Position numbers and translations under genes: made by a program
The notes under the pieces: model-generated
The model's database searches: none
Seen by the model: the letters and a program-made list of their open reading frames with translations, nothing else
What the model was told of the DNA's origin: nothing
Source of the DNA: Endobacterium cereale
Lineage (GTDB): Bacteria > Pseudomonadota > Alphaproteobacteria > Rhizobiales > Rhizobiaceae
Reading direction: 5' to 3'
Assembly (NCBI RefSeq): GCF_009617585.1
Contig: NZ_WIXI01000046.1
Coordinates: 124,001-188,000, forward strand
Length of the DNA stretch: 64,000 bases
Shown: piece after piece, positions 11,262-20,366 of the stretch
Numbering within the stretch: position 1 is the stretch's first letter
Layout of the letters: the number at the start of each line of letters is the position of its first letter

Positions 11262-11352
11262 TCGTTTCGTTTTCTCGAAACGAACAGGGAACCTCCCCCC
11301 GCCGTTCTTTTTAATTCGCGGTTCGTCTAGCATAGGACGTTTGGACTCGCAA
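11262..11352 (-). promoter_or_regulatory. Candidate atp operon promoter and leader hairpin
   Basis: On the minus strand TTGCGA (11347-11352) and TAGACG (11324-11329) are separated by 17 nt, a reasonable sigma-70-type promoter. About 35 nt into the predicted transcript lies a perfect 8-bp hairpin TCGTTTCG / CGAAACGA with a 6-nt loop (11262-11283), upstream of the atpH ribosome site. The remaining 260-bp gap up to 11459 shows nothing else recognisable. Confidence 0.4.
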
Positions 11353-11459
11353 CACGCGCGGGGCCGCAAAACACCCTCTCCACGATGGGTTTGCGTGTTT
11401 TTACGCGGTTTCCACGCAATGGTGTCGCGCGGCCTGTGGTCACGGCACAAAGCTGCCGA

Positions 11460-11843
11460 TCAGAAATACCCGAGGGAATAGCCGAGAGGCCCCGCGGCAA
11501 GCAGAAGCTGCAAGGCCAGAAGAGCGACGTTTCGAGCAACCAGACCGCGGTCGAGGAACAGCGACAAGAGGCGCCCCAAAGCGGAAAAACCGAGTGTTAC
11601 GCCAACGGCCAGATAATAGAATTCCTGCGCAAAGAGCAGTGCACAAAGTGGCAGACCGAGATAGAGGCCGCCGGTCGAGCGGGTCGCACCATAACCTTCC
11701 GGGGTGATCTGCCCGACCTGAAAGCCACCCAGCCGCAAAGCCGTTCCCGGGGATACGAGAATAAGCAAGCCGACCAGCGCCGTGACGGCAGACGCGATAA
11801 AAGCCAGCTGCTCGGGCAGTTCGGTCGGAAAATAAAATTCCAT
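11460..11843 (-). CDS. Small integral membrane protein (DUF4345-like)
   Basis: A 127-residue hydrophobic protein with about four predicted membrane segments (residues 14-35, 50-70, 72-92 and 100-122) and no charged catalytic motif. The sequence resembles the DUF4345-type proteins of rhizobia (start MEFYFPTELPEQ, central GATRSTGGLYLGL). The start is placed at the ATG at 11843 rather than 11867 because the conserved region begins there. It is 59 bp downstream of priA in the same direction. Function is unknown. Confidence 0.65.
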   Translation of the reverse strand: MEFYFPTELPEQLAFIASAVTALVGLLILVSPGTALRLGGFQVGQITPEGYGATRSTGGLYLGLPLCALLFAQEFYYLAVGVTLGFSALGRLLSLFLDRGLVARNVALLALQLLLAAGPLGYSLGYF

Positions 11844-11902
11844 GAGGTTTCCGCTCCATGCATGCATAAGTCCTGATGGATTTAGCAGCTAACCGGTTAT
11901 GG

Positions 11903-14125
11903 TTAAAGAAAGCTCTGCGGATCAACGTCGAGCTGAACCTGAACCGATCCGCGCTGTTTTGGCCCGGCATCGAGCATTACACGCAAAAAGGCCTGCATGT
12001 CGGAATTGCGGCGACCATGCACGAGCAGACGGAAGCGGTGGCGGCCGCGCACCAATGCCAGTGGCGCTTCGGCAGGTCCGAGTACGGAAATACCGGTCAC
12101 CCTGGGTGCCGCCGCGCGCAGACCGCGCGCATGGGTTTCGGCATCAGCGCGTGTTTCGGCGGATATGATGATGGATGCCAATCGCCCGAACGGAGGCAGA
12201 ATGGCCTTTTCGCGCTCGTTGATTTCGCGCTCATAGAAGGCAGAGGCATCACCAGATACGATTGCCTGCATGACCGGATGCATGGGCTGGTAGGTCTGCA
12301 GCAGCCCGTGGCTCTTGAGGCCAGTACGACCGGCGCGGCCCGTGACCTGGCTCAACAATTGAAACGTGCGCTCGGCAGCGCGCGGGTCACCATTGGCAAG
12401 TCCCAGGTCCGCGTCGACAATGCCGACCAGCGTCATCAGCGGAAAGTTATGGCCCTTGGCGACCAACTGCGTGCCGATGACGATATCCGCCTCACCATTT
12501 GCGATCGCTTCCAGTTCCAGCCGCATGCGTTTGACACCACCGAGAATGTCGGAGGACATGACAATGGTGCGGGCATCCGGAAAATGTTTTTCCACTTCTT
12601 CGGCAATGCGCTCCACCCCCGGCCCGCAAGCAACCAGATGATCGAACGTACCGCAATCGGGGCAATGTTCCGGCGTGTGCTGGTGATAGCCGCATTGATG
12701 GCATTGCAGCTGGCTCTTGAACCGATGCTCGACCAGCCAGCTGGAACATTGCGGGCACTGGAACCGATGGCCGCAGACACGGCAAAGCGTCAGCGGCGCA
12801 TAACCACGGCGATTGAGGAAGAGGAGCGACTGTTCCTTGCGCTCAAGCGTGCGCCCCATTGCCCGCAACAACAAGGGCGAGAGAAAACCGCCACGCTCCG
12901 GCGCATGCCGGCGCATGTCGATCAGATGCAGGTCCGGCAGGGCGGCATCACCGAAACGGGTCGGGAGCTGCACGAGATTGTAGCGACCCGACAGACCGTT
13001 GACCTGGCTTTCGACGGACGGCGTTGCGGACACCAGCACGACCGGAAAATCGCCGATACGGCCGCGCACGACGGCCATGTCACGGGCATTGTAGAAAACG
13101 CGGTCTTCCTGCTTGTAGGCGGGGTCATGTTCTTCATCTACGATGATGAGACCCAGCTCCTCGAAGGGCAGAAAGAGTGCGGAACGGGCACCGGCCACCA
13201 CCCTCACCTCGCCAGTCACGACACCACGCCAAACCTTTTCCCTCATGCGCGGTGAAAGATCGGAATGCCATTCGCCCGGTTTGGCCCCAAAACGATCCTG
13301 AAAGCGCTCAAGGAAGGCCGGCGTCAGGGCGATTTCCGGCAACAGGATCAGCACCTGCTTGCCGCGCCGCAGCGTCTCGGCAATCGCCTCGAAATAGACC
13401 TCCGTCTTGCCCGAGCCCGTAACGCCATCGATCAGCGACGCGGAAAATCCACCCTCACGAATGGAGGCGACAATCTCCGCTGCCGCTTCCTTCTGCACAC
13501 CTTCGATACGCGGCGCCGTATAATCCGGTTCCGGCTTCGCCACCACCGGCGGCGGCGGCAGGAAGACGGTTTCGAAAACGCCCTGCGCCGTCAGCCCGTC
13601 GATCACGCTCATGGAGACGCCGGCCGCATGCGCCAGCCCGCTGCGCGTCCACGGAATATCCTCAGCCTTGACGATATCCAGCACGCGCACGCGCGCAGGC
13701 GTCAACCGTTCCGGCTGGCCACCGACATAACGCACCGCCTCGACCATCGGCTCGGGATCAAGCGCCGCCGGCGCCCTGACCGCCATGCGGGCGACAAGAC
13801 CCGGCGGCGACAATGTGTAAGCGGCGACCCAATCGACGAAATCGCGCATTTCCTTGGAAAGCGGCGGACAATCGAAGGCAAGCGTGATCGGCCGCAGTTT
13901 TTTCGGATCAAGTCCGTCCTGACTTTCGCCATCCCAGACGACGCCGATCAGCTGACGCGGCCCGACCGGTACCTGAACCACCGAACCGGGCTCGACATGC
14001 ATGCCCTCTGGCACGGCGTAACTGTAAGGCACCGGCACAGGCAAAGGCACAAGCACGGGCACCACACGCTTCAGCGGCGGCGCGTCGAACAGTGAACCGA
14101 AAAGACTGGAATTATCTGTGCCCAT
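11903..14125 (-). CDS. priA: Primosomal replication restart helicase PriA
   Basis: The 740-residue protein is the superfamily-2 3'-5' helicase that reloads the replisome at collapsed forks. It has an N-terminal 3'BD region (residues 20-110), a winged-helix segment, Walker A GVTGSGKT (234-241), DEEH box in IIVDEEHD (near 335), and a zinc-binding insertion with four CxxC-type pairs (CRVCGHRFQCPQC and CHQCGYHQHTPEHCPDC, about 445-490). GDPRAAERTFQLLSQVTGRA near the C-terminus is typical. The start at 14125 (MGTDNSSLF) is chosen over 14176 on family length. Upstream is the acyltransferase, also on the minus strand, 108 bp away. Confidence 0.97.
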   Translation of the reverse strand: MGTDNSSLFGSLFDAPPLKRVVPVLVPLPVPVPYSYAVPEGMHVEPGSVVQVPVGPRQLIGVVWDGESQDGLDPKKLRPITLAFDCPPLSKEMRDFVDWVAAYTLSPPGLVARMAVRAPAALDPEPMVEAVRYVGGQPERLTPARVRVLDIVKAEDIPWTRSGLAHAAGVSMSVIDGLTAQGVFETVFLPPPPVVAKPEPDYTAPRIEGVQKEAAAEIVASIREGGFSASLIDGVTGSGKTEVYFEAIAETLRRGKQVLILLPEIALTPAFLERFQDRFGAKPGEWHSDLSPRMREKVWRGVVTGEVRVVAGARSALFLPFEELGLIIVDEEHDPAYKQEDRVFYNARDMAVVRGRIGDFPVVLVSATPSVESQVNGLSGRYNLVQLPTRFGDAALPDLHLIDMRRHAPERGGFLSPLLLRAMGRTLERKEQSLLFLNRRGYAPLTLCRVCGHRFQCPQCSSWLVEHRFKSQLQCHQCGYHQHTPEHCPDCGTFDHLVACGPGVERIAEEVEKHFPDARTIVMSSDILGGVKRMRLELEAIANGEADIVIGTQLVAKGHNFPLMTLVGIVDADLGLANGDPRAAERTFQLLSQVTGRAGRTGLKSHGLLQTYQPMHPVMQAIVSGDASAFYEREINEREKAILPPFGRLASIIISAETRADAETHARGLRAAAPRVTGISVLGPAEAPLALVRGRHRFRLLVHGRRNSDMQAFLRVMLDAGPKQRGSVQVQLDVDPQSFL

Positions 14126-14233
14126 TTGCGGCGACCATGCCGAAAGAGAGAACAAAAGTGAACCCTCTACCGTCATTCGTCCTCATTATGACATCGTGAC
14201 AGACGCAGGACAGCGAACAGGAATACCTTACGT

Positions 14234-15160
14234 TCAGGCCGCAGCCGAACTGTCATCCACCCCGAAGGCAAAACGCGCATCCGCATCGGCAGCGAGATTG
14301 TGCACGGTGTGCCGCTCCAGCGCCTGCGTCACCTCGTTGATATCGCCATCCAGCGCTTCCGGCGGAATGAGATGGCCAACCGTCATGTCGAAACGGTTGC
14401 CCTTCTTGTTGAGCAACTCATAGAAAACGGTCATGTCGCGCAACTCGGTCGACCATTTGGCGAACCAGTAGAACAGGCCGGAATTGCGCGCCGTCATGTG
14501 GATCGGCAGGATCGGCAGGTTGTATTTGCGGGCAAGGCCGACCGCCGAGGTTTTCCACGGACGCTCGTTGAGCTTGCCGTTTTCCCAATAGGCGATGCGG
14601 CCCGACGGGAAAAGCACGAGAACCTTGCCGGCCTCGACCGATTCGTTGGTCAACACCAGCGTTTCGCGGGTCTTCAGCTTGCTTTTATGCTCCTCGCGCC
14701 ATTCCACTGGAATGATGGTTTCGGCGAAACGCGGATTGACGCGCACCGCATCGCGGTTGGCAAACACCATGATATCCGGACGCTTAGGCTTCAAAAGATC
14801 GAAGACGGCAACGCCATCGGCAATACCGGTCGGATGATTGCTGACGAGAATGAAACCGCCGGAGGCCGGAATACGATCCGTGTGTTTTGCCTGCACATCG
14901 AGATGCAGCAGGTCGCTCATATATTCGAAACACTCGAAACCGCTGAGATTTGCGACATCATTGGCAAAACCGATGGCACGGTCATAACGCAGTAGCGAAT
15001 AAAGAAAGGGGCGCATCAGCGGCCACAGCGGATGTTTGACGATGCGCTGGCCGCGTTCGGCAATCAGGGTATCGACGATATGTCCGGGGCGGCCTTGGGA
15101 GACGAGCGCTATCGTTTGAGCAAAGTGACCGAATGCGGTCGAATTATCACGGCGCGCCAT
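14234..15160 (-). CDS. 1-acyl-sn-glycerol-3-phosphate acyltransferase-like protein
   Basis: This 308-residue PlsC-superfamily protein has the acyltransferase motif NHPTGIADG (108-116) and a second block LVLFPSGRIAYWENG (about 180-195). The spacing is H-X5-D (H109 to D115) rather than the usual H-X4-D, as in the hemolysin/OlsA-like branch that acylates lysophospholipids or lyso-ornithine lipids. There is no strong membrane segment, so it is likely a peripheral inner-membrane protein. It has a good promoter (15182-15209) giving a very short leader. The exact acceptor is unknown. Confidence 0.75.
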   Translation of the reverse strand: MARRDNSTAFGHFAQTIALVSQGRPGHIVDTLIAERGQRIVKHPLWPLMRPFLYSLLRYDRAIGFANDVANLSGFECFEYMSDLLHLDVQAKHTDRIPASGGFILVSNHPTGIADGVAVFDLLKPKRPDIMVFANRDAVRVNPRFAETIIPVEWREEHKSKLKTRETLVLTNESVEAGKVLVLFPSGRIAYWENGKLNERPWKTSAVGLARKYNLPILPIHMTARNSGLFYWFAKWSTELRDMTVFYELLNKKGNRFDMTVGHLIPPEALDGDINEVTQALERHTVHNLAADADARFAFGVDDSSAAA

Positions 15161-15181
15161 ACAAACTCCATTACCACTTGC

Positions 15182-15209
15182 CGTATATCGCAGTCCCTCG
15201 TGATGTCAA
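15182..15209 (-). promoter_or_regulatory. Candidate sigma-70-type promoter of the acyltransferase gene
   Basis: TTGACA (15204-15209) and TATACG (15182-15187) are spaced 16 nt on the minus strand, ending about 22 nt before the ATG at 15160. GGAG sits between them and the start codon. Confidence 0.5.
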
Positions 15210-15293
15210 AACGACATCGTGCCGGCTTTAGGGAATTCGTAACGGAACCATCGGCAATGTGGGATTTTGGCACACGAATTCAACAGGCTTGTG

Positions 15294-16229
15294 ATGAACG
15301 AAATCCTGATCATTGCGGCTCCCGAACTTCTGGAGAAGCGTCGCGACTGGCTCGCAAGCCTGTCCGACGAGCGCCGGCTTTCCGAAAATACGCTTCAAGC
15401 CTATGAGCGCGATACCCGCCAGTTTCTTAAATTCCTGACCGGCCACCTCGCCGAACCAGCCCGAATGAGTGACATTCATACACTTCGCCCGGCCGATCTG
15501 CGCGCTTTTCTGGCCGCGCGCCGTCGCGAAGGCTCCGGCAACCGCTCGCTCGGTCGCCATCTCGCGGGCCTGCGTTCATTTTTACGCTATCTGGAGCGCA
15601 AGGGATTGGTCAACGCCGCCGGCGCCTCGGCAATCCGCACGCCAAAACAGCCAAAATCACTGCCAAAACCGCTATCGGATACACAGGCTATCACCGTGGT
15701 TGGGTCGGACGCACAATTGCATGAAACACCGTGGATCGCTGCGCGCGACGCGGCCGTGCTGACCCTGCTTTACGCCTGCGGCCTGCGCATTTCCGAAGCA
15801 CTGGACCTGACGCCGGCCGACCTGACACCGGACGCGACATCTCTGCGCATCACCGGCAAGGGCAACAAGACCCGTGTCGTGCCACTTCTGCCGGCAGCGC
15901 TTGCAGCGGTCGAAACCTACAAAAAACTCTGCCCCTACCACCTATCCGAAAACGAGCCGCTGTTTCGCGGGGCGCGTGGTGGAAAGCTGCAGCAGGCGAT
16001 CATCCAGAGCGAAATGCGCAAACTGCGCGGCGCTCTCGGCCTGCCGGAAACCGCCACACCGCATGCGCTGCGCCATTCCTTCGCCACGCATCTTCTGGCC
16101 GGCGGAGGCGACCTGCGCACCATCCAGGAATTGCTCGGCCATGCCAGCCTGTCGACCACGCAGGTTTATACCGGCGTCGACGCCGCCCGCCTGCTGGAAG
16201 TTTACGACCGCGCTCATCCCCGCGCCTGA
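15294..16229 (+). CDS. xerC: Site-specific tyrosine recombinase XerC
   Basis: The 311-residue protein resolves chromosome dimers at dif with XerD. It has the N-terminal SAM-like core-binding domain (residues 10-105) and the catalytic domain with all six active-site residues: R165 (CGLRISEAL), K189 (TGKGNK), H257 and R260 (HALRHSF), H283 (LLGHASLS) and Y292 (TTQVYT). The start at 15294 (MNEILI) is preferred to 15267 on family length. It is placed among housekeeping genes with no att-like repeats or phage genes, so it is the chromosomal Xer protein rather than an integrase. Confidence 0.92.
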   Translation: MNEILIIAAPELLEKRRDWLASLSDERRLSENTLQAYERDTRQFLKFLTGHLAEPARMSDIHTLRPADLRAFLAARRREGSGNRSLGRHLAGLRSFLRYLERKGLVNAAGASAIRTPKQPKSLPKPLSDTQAITVVGSDAQLHETPWIAARDAAVLTLLYACGLRISEALDLTPADLTPDATSLRITGKGNKTRVVPLLPAALAAVETYKKLCPYHLSENEPLFRGARGGKLQQAIIQSEMRKLRGALGLPETATPHALRHSFATHLLAGGGDLRTIQELLGHASLSTTQVYTGVDAARLLEVYDRAHPRA

Positions 16230-16298
16230 GTGGATGGCAAGCATTGTTTAACCACGCCCGTTAAGGGCTTTTCGACGCGCAAGCGGTAAATCGGCATT

Positions 16299-17405
16299 AT
16301 GACAAAATTCGCCTCGCACCAGTCCAGACATCCCGCTTCGCATCAGCCCGGCGATATCGCCCTCTGGCTGATGGCGGCACTGCATATCATCGTTTTCCTG
16401 TCCTTCATGGTCGTTCTGGCGTCGCTTTCGCCGGCGCATGCACAGGACGCTCCGGCGAGCCCAGCCCCCGTCTGCACCGGCAAAAACGTGCTGGAGGAAT
16501 TGAAGACGCAGGACCCCGGTCGTTACGCGACCGTAATCGCCGAAGGCGAAAAGACACCGAACGGCAAGGGCATCTTCTGGACGATCGAGAAGGAGGGTGT
16601 TGCTCCCTCCTACCTGCTCGGCACCATGCATGTCACCGATCCGCGTGTTCTGGCCATGCCGGCCGGCGCGGCTGAGGCAGCGAAAAGCGCCAAGGCAATC
16701 GCCATTGAATCGGACGAGATTCTCGATGAGAAAAAGGCCATGGCCGGGCTAATGACCAAGCCGGACCTTCTGATGTTCATGGACGGCAAGACCATAAAGA
16801 CGCTTCTGCCGGAAGATCAGGTGGCAAAACTCGAAGCCGCACTGAAGGAACGTAACATTCCGCTGGCAGCCGTTCAGAGCTTCAAGCCATGGATGATTTC
16901 CGGCATGATCGCGCTGCCCGCCTGCGAACTGGCCCGCAAGGCCAACGCGGCACCCTTCCTCGACAAGAAGATCGCGCTGGATGCCATCGCCGCCGGCAAG
17001 ACGGTCAAAGGGCTGGAGACCATGGCAGAACAGCTTTCCGCCATGGCTTCCCTGCCGATGGACCTGCATCTGAAATCGCTGACGGAAACTCTGGATCTCG
17101 GCTCGCGAATGAACGACGTGACCGAAACGATGACGGAACTCTACCTTTCCGGCGATATCGGCCTGACTGTACCGATGCTGCGTGCGCTGACGCCGGAAGA
17201 GGATCGCAAGGATGCAGACGAAGGTTATGCTGCCTTCGAAGAGATGATCGTCACCAAGCGCAATCACATCATGGCGGAACGGTCAGCCCCGCTTCTCGCC
17301 GAAGGCGGTCTGTTCCTGGCCGTGGGCGCCCTGCATCTGCCGGGCGAGGAAGGCGTGATCGAACTTCTGCGCAAACAGGGTTACACCGTCACCGCCGTGA
17401 ATTGA
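16299..17405 (+). CDS. TraB/GumN family protein
   Basis: The 368-residue protein has an N-terminal hydrophobic segment (about residues 22-46, ending PAHAQ) that reads as a signal peptide or anchor, placing the rest in the periplasm. The TraB/GumN (Tiki-like) signature is seen as LGTMHVTDP (107-115) and the second block VGALHLPGEEGV near residue 345; in the family these GxxH and GxxH/E residues are proposed metalloprotease ligands. It starts 69 bp after xerC and ends before a terminator at 17434. The biological substrate is unknown. Confidence 0.8.
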   Translation: MTKFASHQSRHPASHQPGDIALWLMAALHIIVFLSFMVVLASLSPAHAQDAPASPAPVCTGKNVLEELKTQDPGRYATVIAEGEKTPNGKGIFWTIEKEGVAPSYLLGTMHVTDPRVLAMPAGAAEAAKSAKAIAIESDEILDEKKAMAGLMTKPDLLMFMDGKTIKTLLPEDQVAKLEAALKERNIPLAAVQSFKPWMISGMIALPACELARKANAAPFLDKKIALDAIAAGKTVKGLETMAEQLSAMASLPMDLHLKSLTETLDLGSRMNDVTETMTELYLSGDIGLTVPMLRALTPEEDRKDADEGYAAFEEMIVTKRNHIMAERSAPLLAEGGLFLAVGALHLPGEEGVIELLRKQGYTVTAVN

Positions 17406-17433
17406 CGTCCGTCTAAACCGATACATGGAACTG

Positions 17434-17464
17434 AAAAAGGGCAGCCGACGCTGCCCTTTTCTGT
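17434..17464. terminator. Bidirectional terminator between the TraB/GumN gene and lpdA
   Basis: GGGCAGC-CGAC-GCTGCCC (17439-17456) is flanked by an A-run on the left and TTTTCT on the right, so it can end transcription from both convergent genes. Confidence 0.85.
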
Positions 17465-17484
17465 TTTCGGACGATGCTGGCCGA

Positions 17485-18891
17485 TCACATATGGATCGGC
17501 TTGGCAAACGTCGCGAGAGCCGCTTCCTTGACGGCTTCCGACATGGTCGGGTGCGCGTGGCAGGTGCGGCCGAGATCTTCAGACGAACCACCGAATTCCA
17601 TCAGCACGGTGATCTCGTGGATCATCTCGCCGGCGCCGAAGCCGACGATATGGCCACCGAGAACGCGGTCGGTTTCCTTGTCGGCCAGGATTTTGACGAA
17701 ACCATCGGTTACCTGCATGGCGCGGGCGCGACCATTGGCCGTGAACGGGAACTTGCCAACCTTGTAAGCGACGCCTGCAGCCTTCAGTTCTTCCTCGGTC
17801 TTGCCGACGGAAGCGACTTCCGGCTGGGTGTAGACGACGCCCGGAATGACGTCGTAGTTCACATGGCCATGCTGACCGGCGAGGATTTCAGCGAGTGCCA
17901 CGCCCTCATCTTCAGCCTTGTGCGCCAGCATCGGGCCTTTCACCACGTCGCCGATGGCATAGATGCCGGCGACATTGGTCTTGAAGCCGCCGTCGATTTC
18001 AACGCGACCGCGGTTGTCGAGCGCAACGCCGGCACCTTCGAGGCCGAGACCTTCGGTGTAAGGCTTGCGGCCGGTGGAGATCAGCACGACGTCAGCTTCA
18101 ACAACGACGGCTTCGCCGCCCTTGACCGGCTCGTAGGTGACCTTGGCGCCGGTTTCTGTCTTCTCGACAGCCGTCACCTTGGCTTCGGTGCGGATATCCA
18201 TGCCCTGCTTGGCGATCATGCGCTGGAACTGTTTCGACACATCGGCATCCATGGCGCCGAGCAGCTTGTCGAGATATTCGATCACGGTAACCTTGGCGCC
18301 GAGGCGCATCCAGACCGAACCGAGTTCGAGGCCGATGACACCGCCGCCGACGACGATGAGGTTCTGCGGCACCTTGGCAAGATCAAGCGCGCCGGTCGAG
18401 GACACGATGACCTTCTCGTCGATCTCGACATTGACGCCCGGAATGCCGGCAACGTCGGAGCCGGTGGCGATGACGATGTTCTTCGTCTCCAGCTCCTGCA
18501 CCTGACCGTCTTCGGCAGTGACGGAAACCTTGCCTGCGGCTACGATCTTGCCGGTGCCGATAAAGCCGTCGATCTTGTTCTTCTTGAACAGGAAGGACAC
18601 GCCTTCGACGTTCGACTTGATGGTGGCATCCTTGTGGGCCATCATCTTTTCGAGATTGAGCGTCGGTGCCGCGATTTCGATGCCAAGCGAATCCATGCCG
18701 TGTGCTGCGTGGTGAAACATTTCCGATGCATGCAGCAATGCCTTGGACGGGATGCAGCCGACATTGAGGCAGGTGCCGCCATAGGTGGCGCGCTTTTCGA
18801 TGACGGCGACCTTGAGACCGAGCTGGGCTGCCTTGATGGCGCAAACATAACCACCGGGGCCGGAGCCGATAACGATCACATCATAGGACAT
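17485..18891 (-). CDS. lpdA: Dihydrolipoyl dehydrogenase (E3)
   Basis: This 468-residue flavoprotein reoxidises dihydrolipoamide for the 2-oxoglutarate dehydrogenase complex encoded upstream. It has the FAD Rossmann motif GSGPGG (9-14), the redox disulfide GGTCLNVGCIPSK (C41/C46), an NAD-binding GGGVIGLE, and the C-terminal HAHPTMSE containing the catalytic His-Glu pair. The start at 18891 (MSYDVIVIG) is supported by AGAGGAAAAG upstream; an extension to 18933 is unlikely. The gene is the last of the mdh-suc-lpd run. Its stop codon lies in a perfect 7-bp hairpin (17480-17500). Confidence 0.96.
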   Translation of the reverse strand: MSYDVIVIGSGPGGYVCAIKAAQLGLKVAVIEKRATYGGTCLNVGCIPSKALLHASEMFHHAAHGMDSLGIEIAAPTLNLEKMMAHKDATIKSNVEGVSFLFKKNKIDGFIGTGKIVAAGKVSVTAEDGQVQELETKNIVIATGSDVAGIPGVNVEIDEKVIVSSTGALDLAKVPQNLIVVGGGVIGLELGSVWMRLGAKVTVIEYLDKLLGAMDADVSKQFQRMIAKQGMDIRTEAKVTAVEKTETGAKVTYEPVKGGEAVVVEADVVLISTGRKPYTEGLGLEGAGVALDNRGRVEIDGGFKTNVAGIYAIGDVVKGPMLAHKAEDEGVALAEILAGQHGHVNYDVIPGVVYTQPEVASVGKTEEELKAAGVAYKVGKFPFTANGRARAMQVTDGFVKILADKETDRVLGGHIVGFGAGEMIHEITVLMEFGGSSEDLGRTCHAHPTMSEAVKEAALATFAKPIHM

Positions 18892-18919
18892 TGTTTCTTT
18901 TCCTCTTAAGGTTGTCTGT

Positions 18920-19558
18920 TTAGTCCGCGGCACGGGTCAGTGCGAGGCGGAAGCCGAAGCCGACCAGAGCGGCACCGGTAATGCGGTTGAACCATTTACC
19001 ACTGGCGATAAAGCGATCGCGAACGGCCTTGACGGTGAAGAAGGTCGAGACACCGGCGAACCAGACGGCCAGCGCCGTCGCCATGCCGATGCCGTAGCTG
19101 AACTGGATCAGTGCCGGCGTATCGTGATGCACCAGCGTCGAAAACAGCGACAGGAAGAACAGCACCGGCTTGGGGTTCAGTGCGTTGGTGATGAAACCCA
19201 TGCTCAGGCATTTCAGCGCCGAGATCGGCTTGCGATCAGCATCCGTGACCTTGATGGCCTCGACGTTGAAGCCGGATGAGCGAAACGACATGATGCCGAG
19301 ATAGATGAGATAGGCGACGCCCGCCCATTTGATCAGCGAAAACAGCATCAGCGATTGCGACACGATCAAGCCGAGCCCGAGGATGGTGTAGCTGATGTGG
19401 AACAGCAGCGAAAAGCCCATGCCAAGACCGGTCATCATCGCGGCGCGGCGACCGTGCACGATGCTCTGGCGCAGGATGACGGCAAAGTCGGCGCCCGGCA
19501 CGACGATGAAGATCGAGAAAACGGCCATCAGGCCGAGAAATTCCAGAATGTACTGCAT
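18920..19558 (-). CDS. LysE/RhtB-family amino-acid exporter
   Basis: The 212-residue inner-membrane protein has about six hydrophobic segments and the family motif PGADFAVILRQS (about residues 20-31), with NALNPKPVLFF in the middle. LysE/RhtB proteins export amino acids or derivatives; the substrate here is not predictable. The ATG at 19558 is preferred over a TTG two codons earlier. It lies between an SDR gene (19 bp upstream) and lpdA (28 bp downstream), within the TCA operon. Confidence 0.85.
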   Translation of the reverse strand: MQYILEFLGLMAVFSIFIVVPGADFAVILRQSIVHGRRAAMMTGLGMGFSLLFHISYTILGLGLIVSQSLMLFSLIKWAGVAYLIYLGIMSFRSSGFNVEAIKVTDADRKPISALKCLSMGFITNALNPKPVLFFLSLFSTLVHHDTPALIQFSYGIGMATALAVWFAGVSTFFTVKAVRDRFIASGKWFNRITGAALVGFGFRLALTRAAD

Positions 19559-19577
19559 GTTCAAACTGCCTCTGGCA

Positions 19578-20330
19578 TCATCTGCCGCCGCTGACGTTCA
19601 GGATCGAACCGGTGATATAGGAAGCCTCGGACGATAGCAGGTAGAGCACGGCATCGGCGATTTCTTCGGCCGTGCCCGCCCGCTGCATCGGAATACTCGG
19701 GGCCAGATCCCGCGCCCGGTCCGGCAGGCCACCGGACGCGTGGATTTCAGTATCTATGACACCCGGCCGCACCGCATTGACCCGCACGCCCTCGGTCGCC
19801 ACTTCGCGGGCAAGGCCGATGGTGAAGGTATCGATCGCGGCCTTCGAGGCAGCGTAATCGACATATTGCGAGGGAGACCCGATAATCGCCGCCATCGAGG
19901 AGATGTTGACGATGGCCCCACCCTTGCCGCCGTGGCGCGTCGACATGCGACGAACCGCTTCTGCCGCGCAGAGGATAGAACCGGTGATGTTGATCCGCAT
20001 CATCCGTTCGATGCGCTCGACCGACATCTCATCGACCCGCGCCTGTGCGTCGACGATACCGGCATTGTTGGCAAGCCCGTCCAGGCGTCCAAAACGTTCG
20101 TCGACGGCTTCAAACATCGCCACGATATCGGCGGCATTGCCGACATCACCTTTGATAGCAAAAGCCTCGCCACCGCCCGCTACAATCTGCGAAACAACGG
20201 CATCGGCAGCAGCTTGGTTGGCAGCATAATTCACGGCCACGCGCCAGCCTTTGCGGGCGGCAGCGAGGCATATCGCAGCACCAATGCCGCGGCTGCCACC
20301 AGTGACGAGAAGGACGGGTTGGTCAGTCAT
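19578..20330 (-). CDS. Short-chain dehydrogenase/reductase (SDR)
   Basis: A 250-residue classical SDR with the cofactor motif TGGSRGIG (10-17), NNAG (88-91), the catalytic S144 or S145, and Y159-xxx-K163 (YAASK). Closest in pattern to FabG-like glucose/3-oxoacyl reductases, but the substrate is unknown. It sits between the MAPEG gene (36 bp upstream) and the LysE gene (19 bp downstream), embedded in the suc-lpd unit. Confidence 0.88.
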   Translation of the reverse strand: MTDQPVLLVTGGSRGIGAAICLAAARKGWRVAVNYAANQAAADAVVSQIVAGGGEAFAIKGDVGNAADIVAMFEAVDERFGRLDGLANNAGIVDAQARVDEMSVERIERMMRINITGSILCAAEAVRRMSTRHGGKGGAIVNISSMAAIIGSPSQYVDYAASKAAIDTFTIGLAREVATEGVRVNAVRPGVIDTEIHASGGLPDRARDLAPSIPMQRAGTAEEIADAVLYLLSSEASYITGSILNVSGGR

Positions 20331-20366
20331 GGCAGTGCACCCCGATTGTGTCCTGCGGTGCCATCA

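Noticed and set aside
15294-16229. Tyrosine recombinase as a sign of a prophage or genomic island
   Set aside because: It has the size and motifs of chromosomal XerC, lies among housekeeping genes, and there is no tRNA, att repeat or phage gene nearby.
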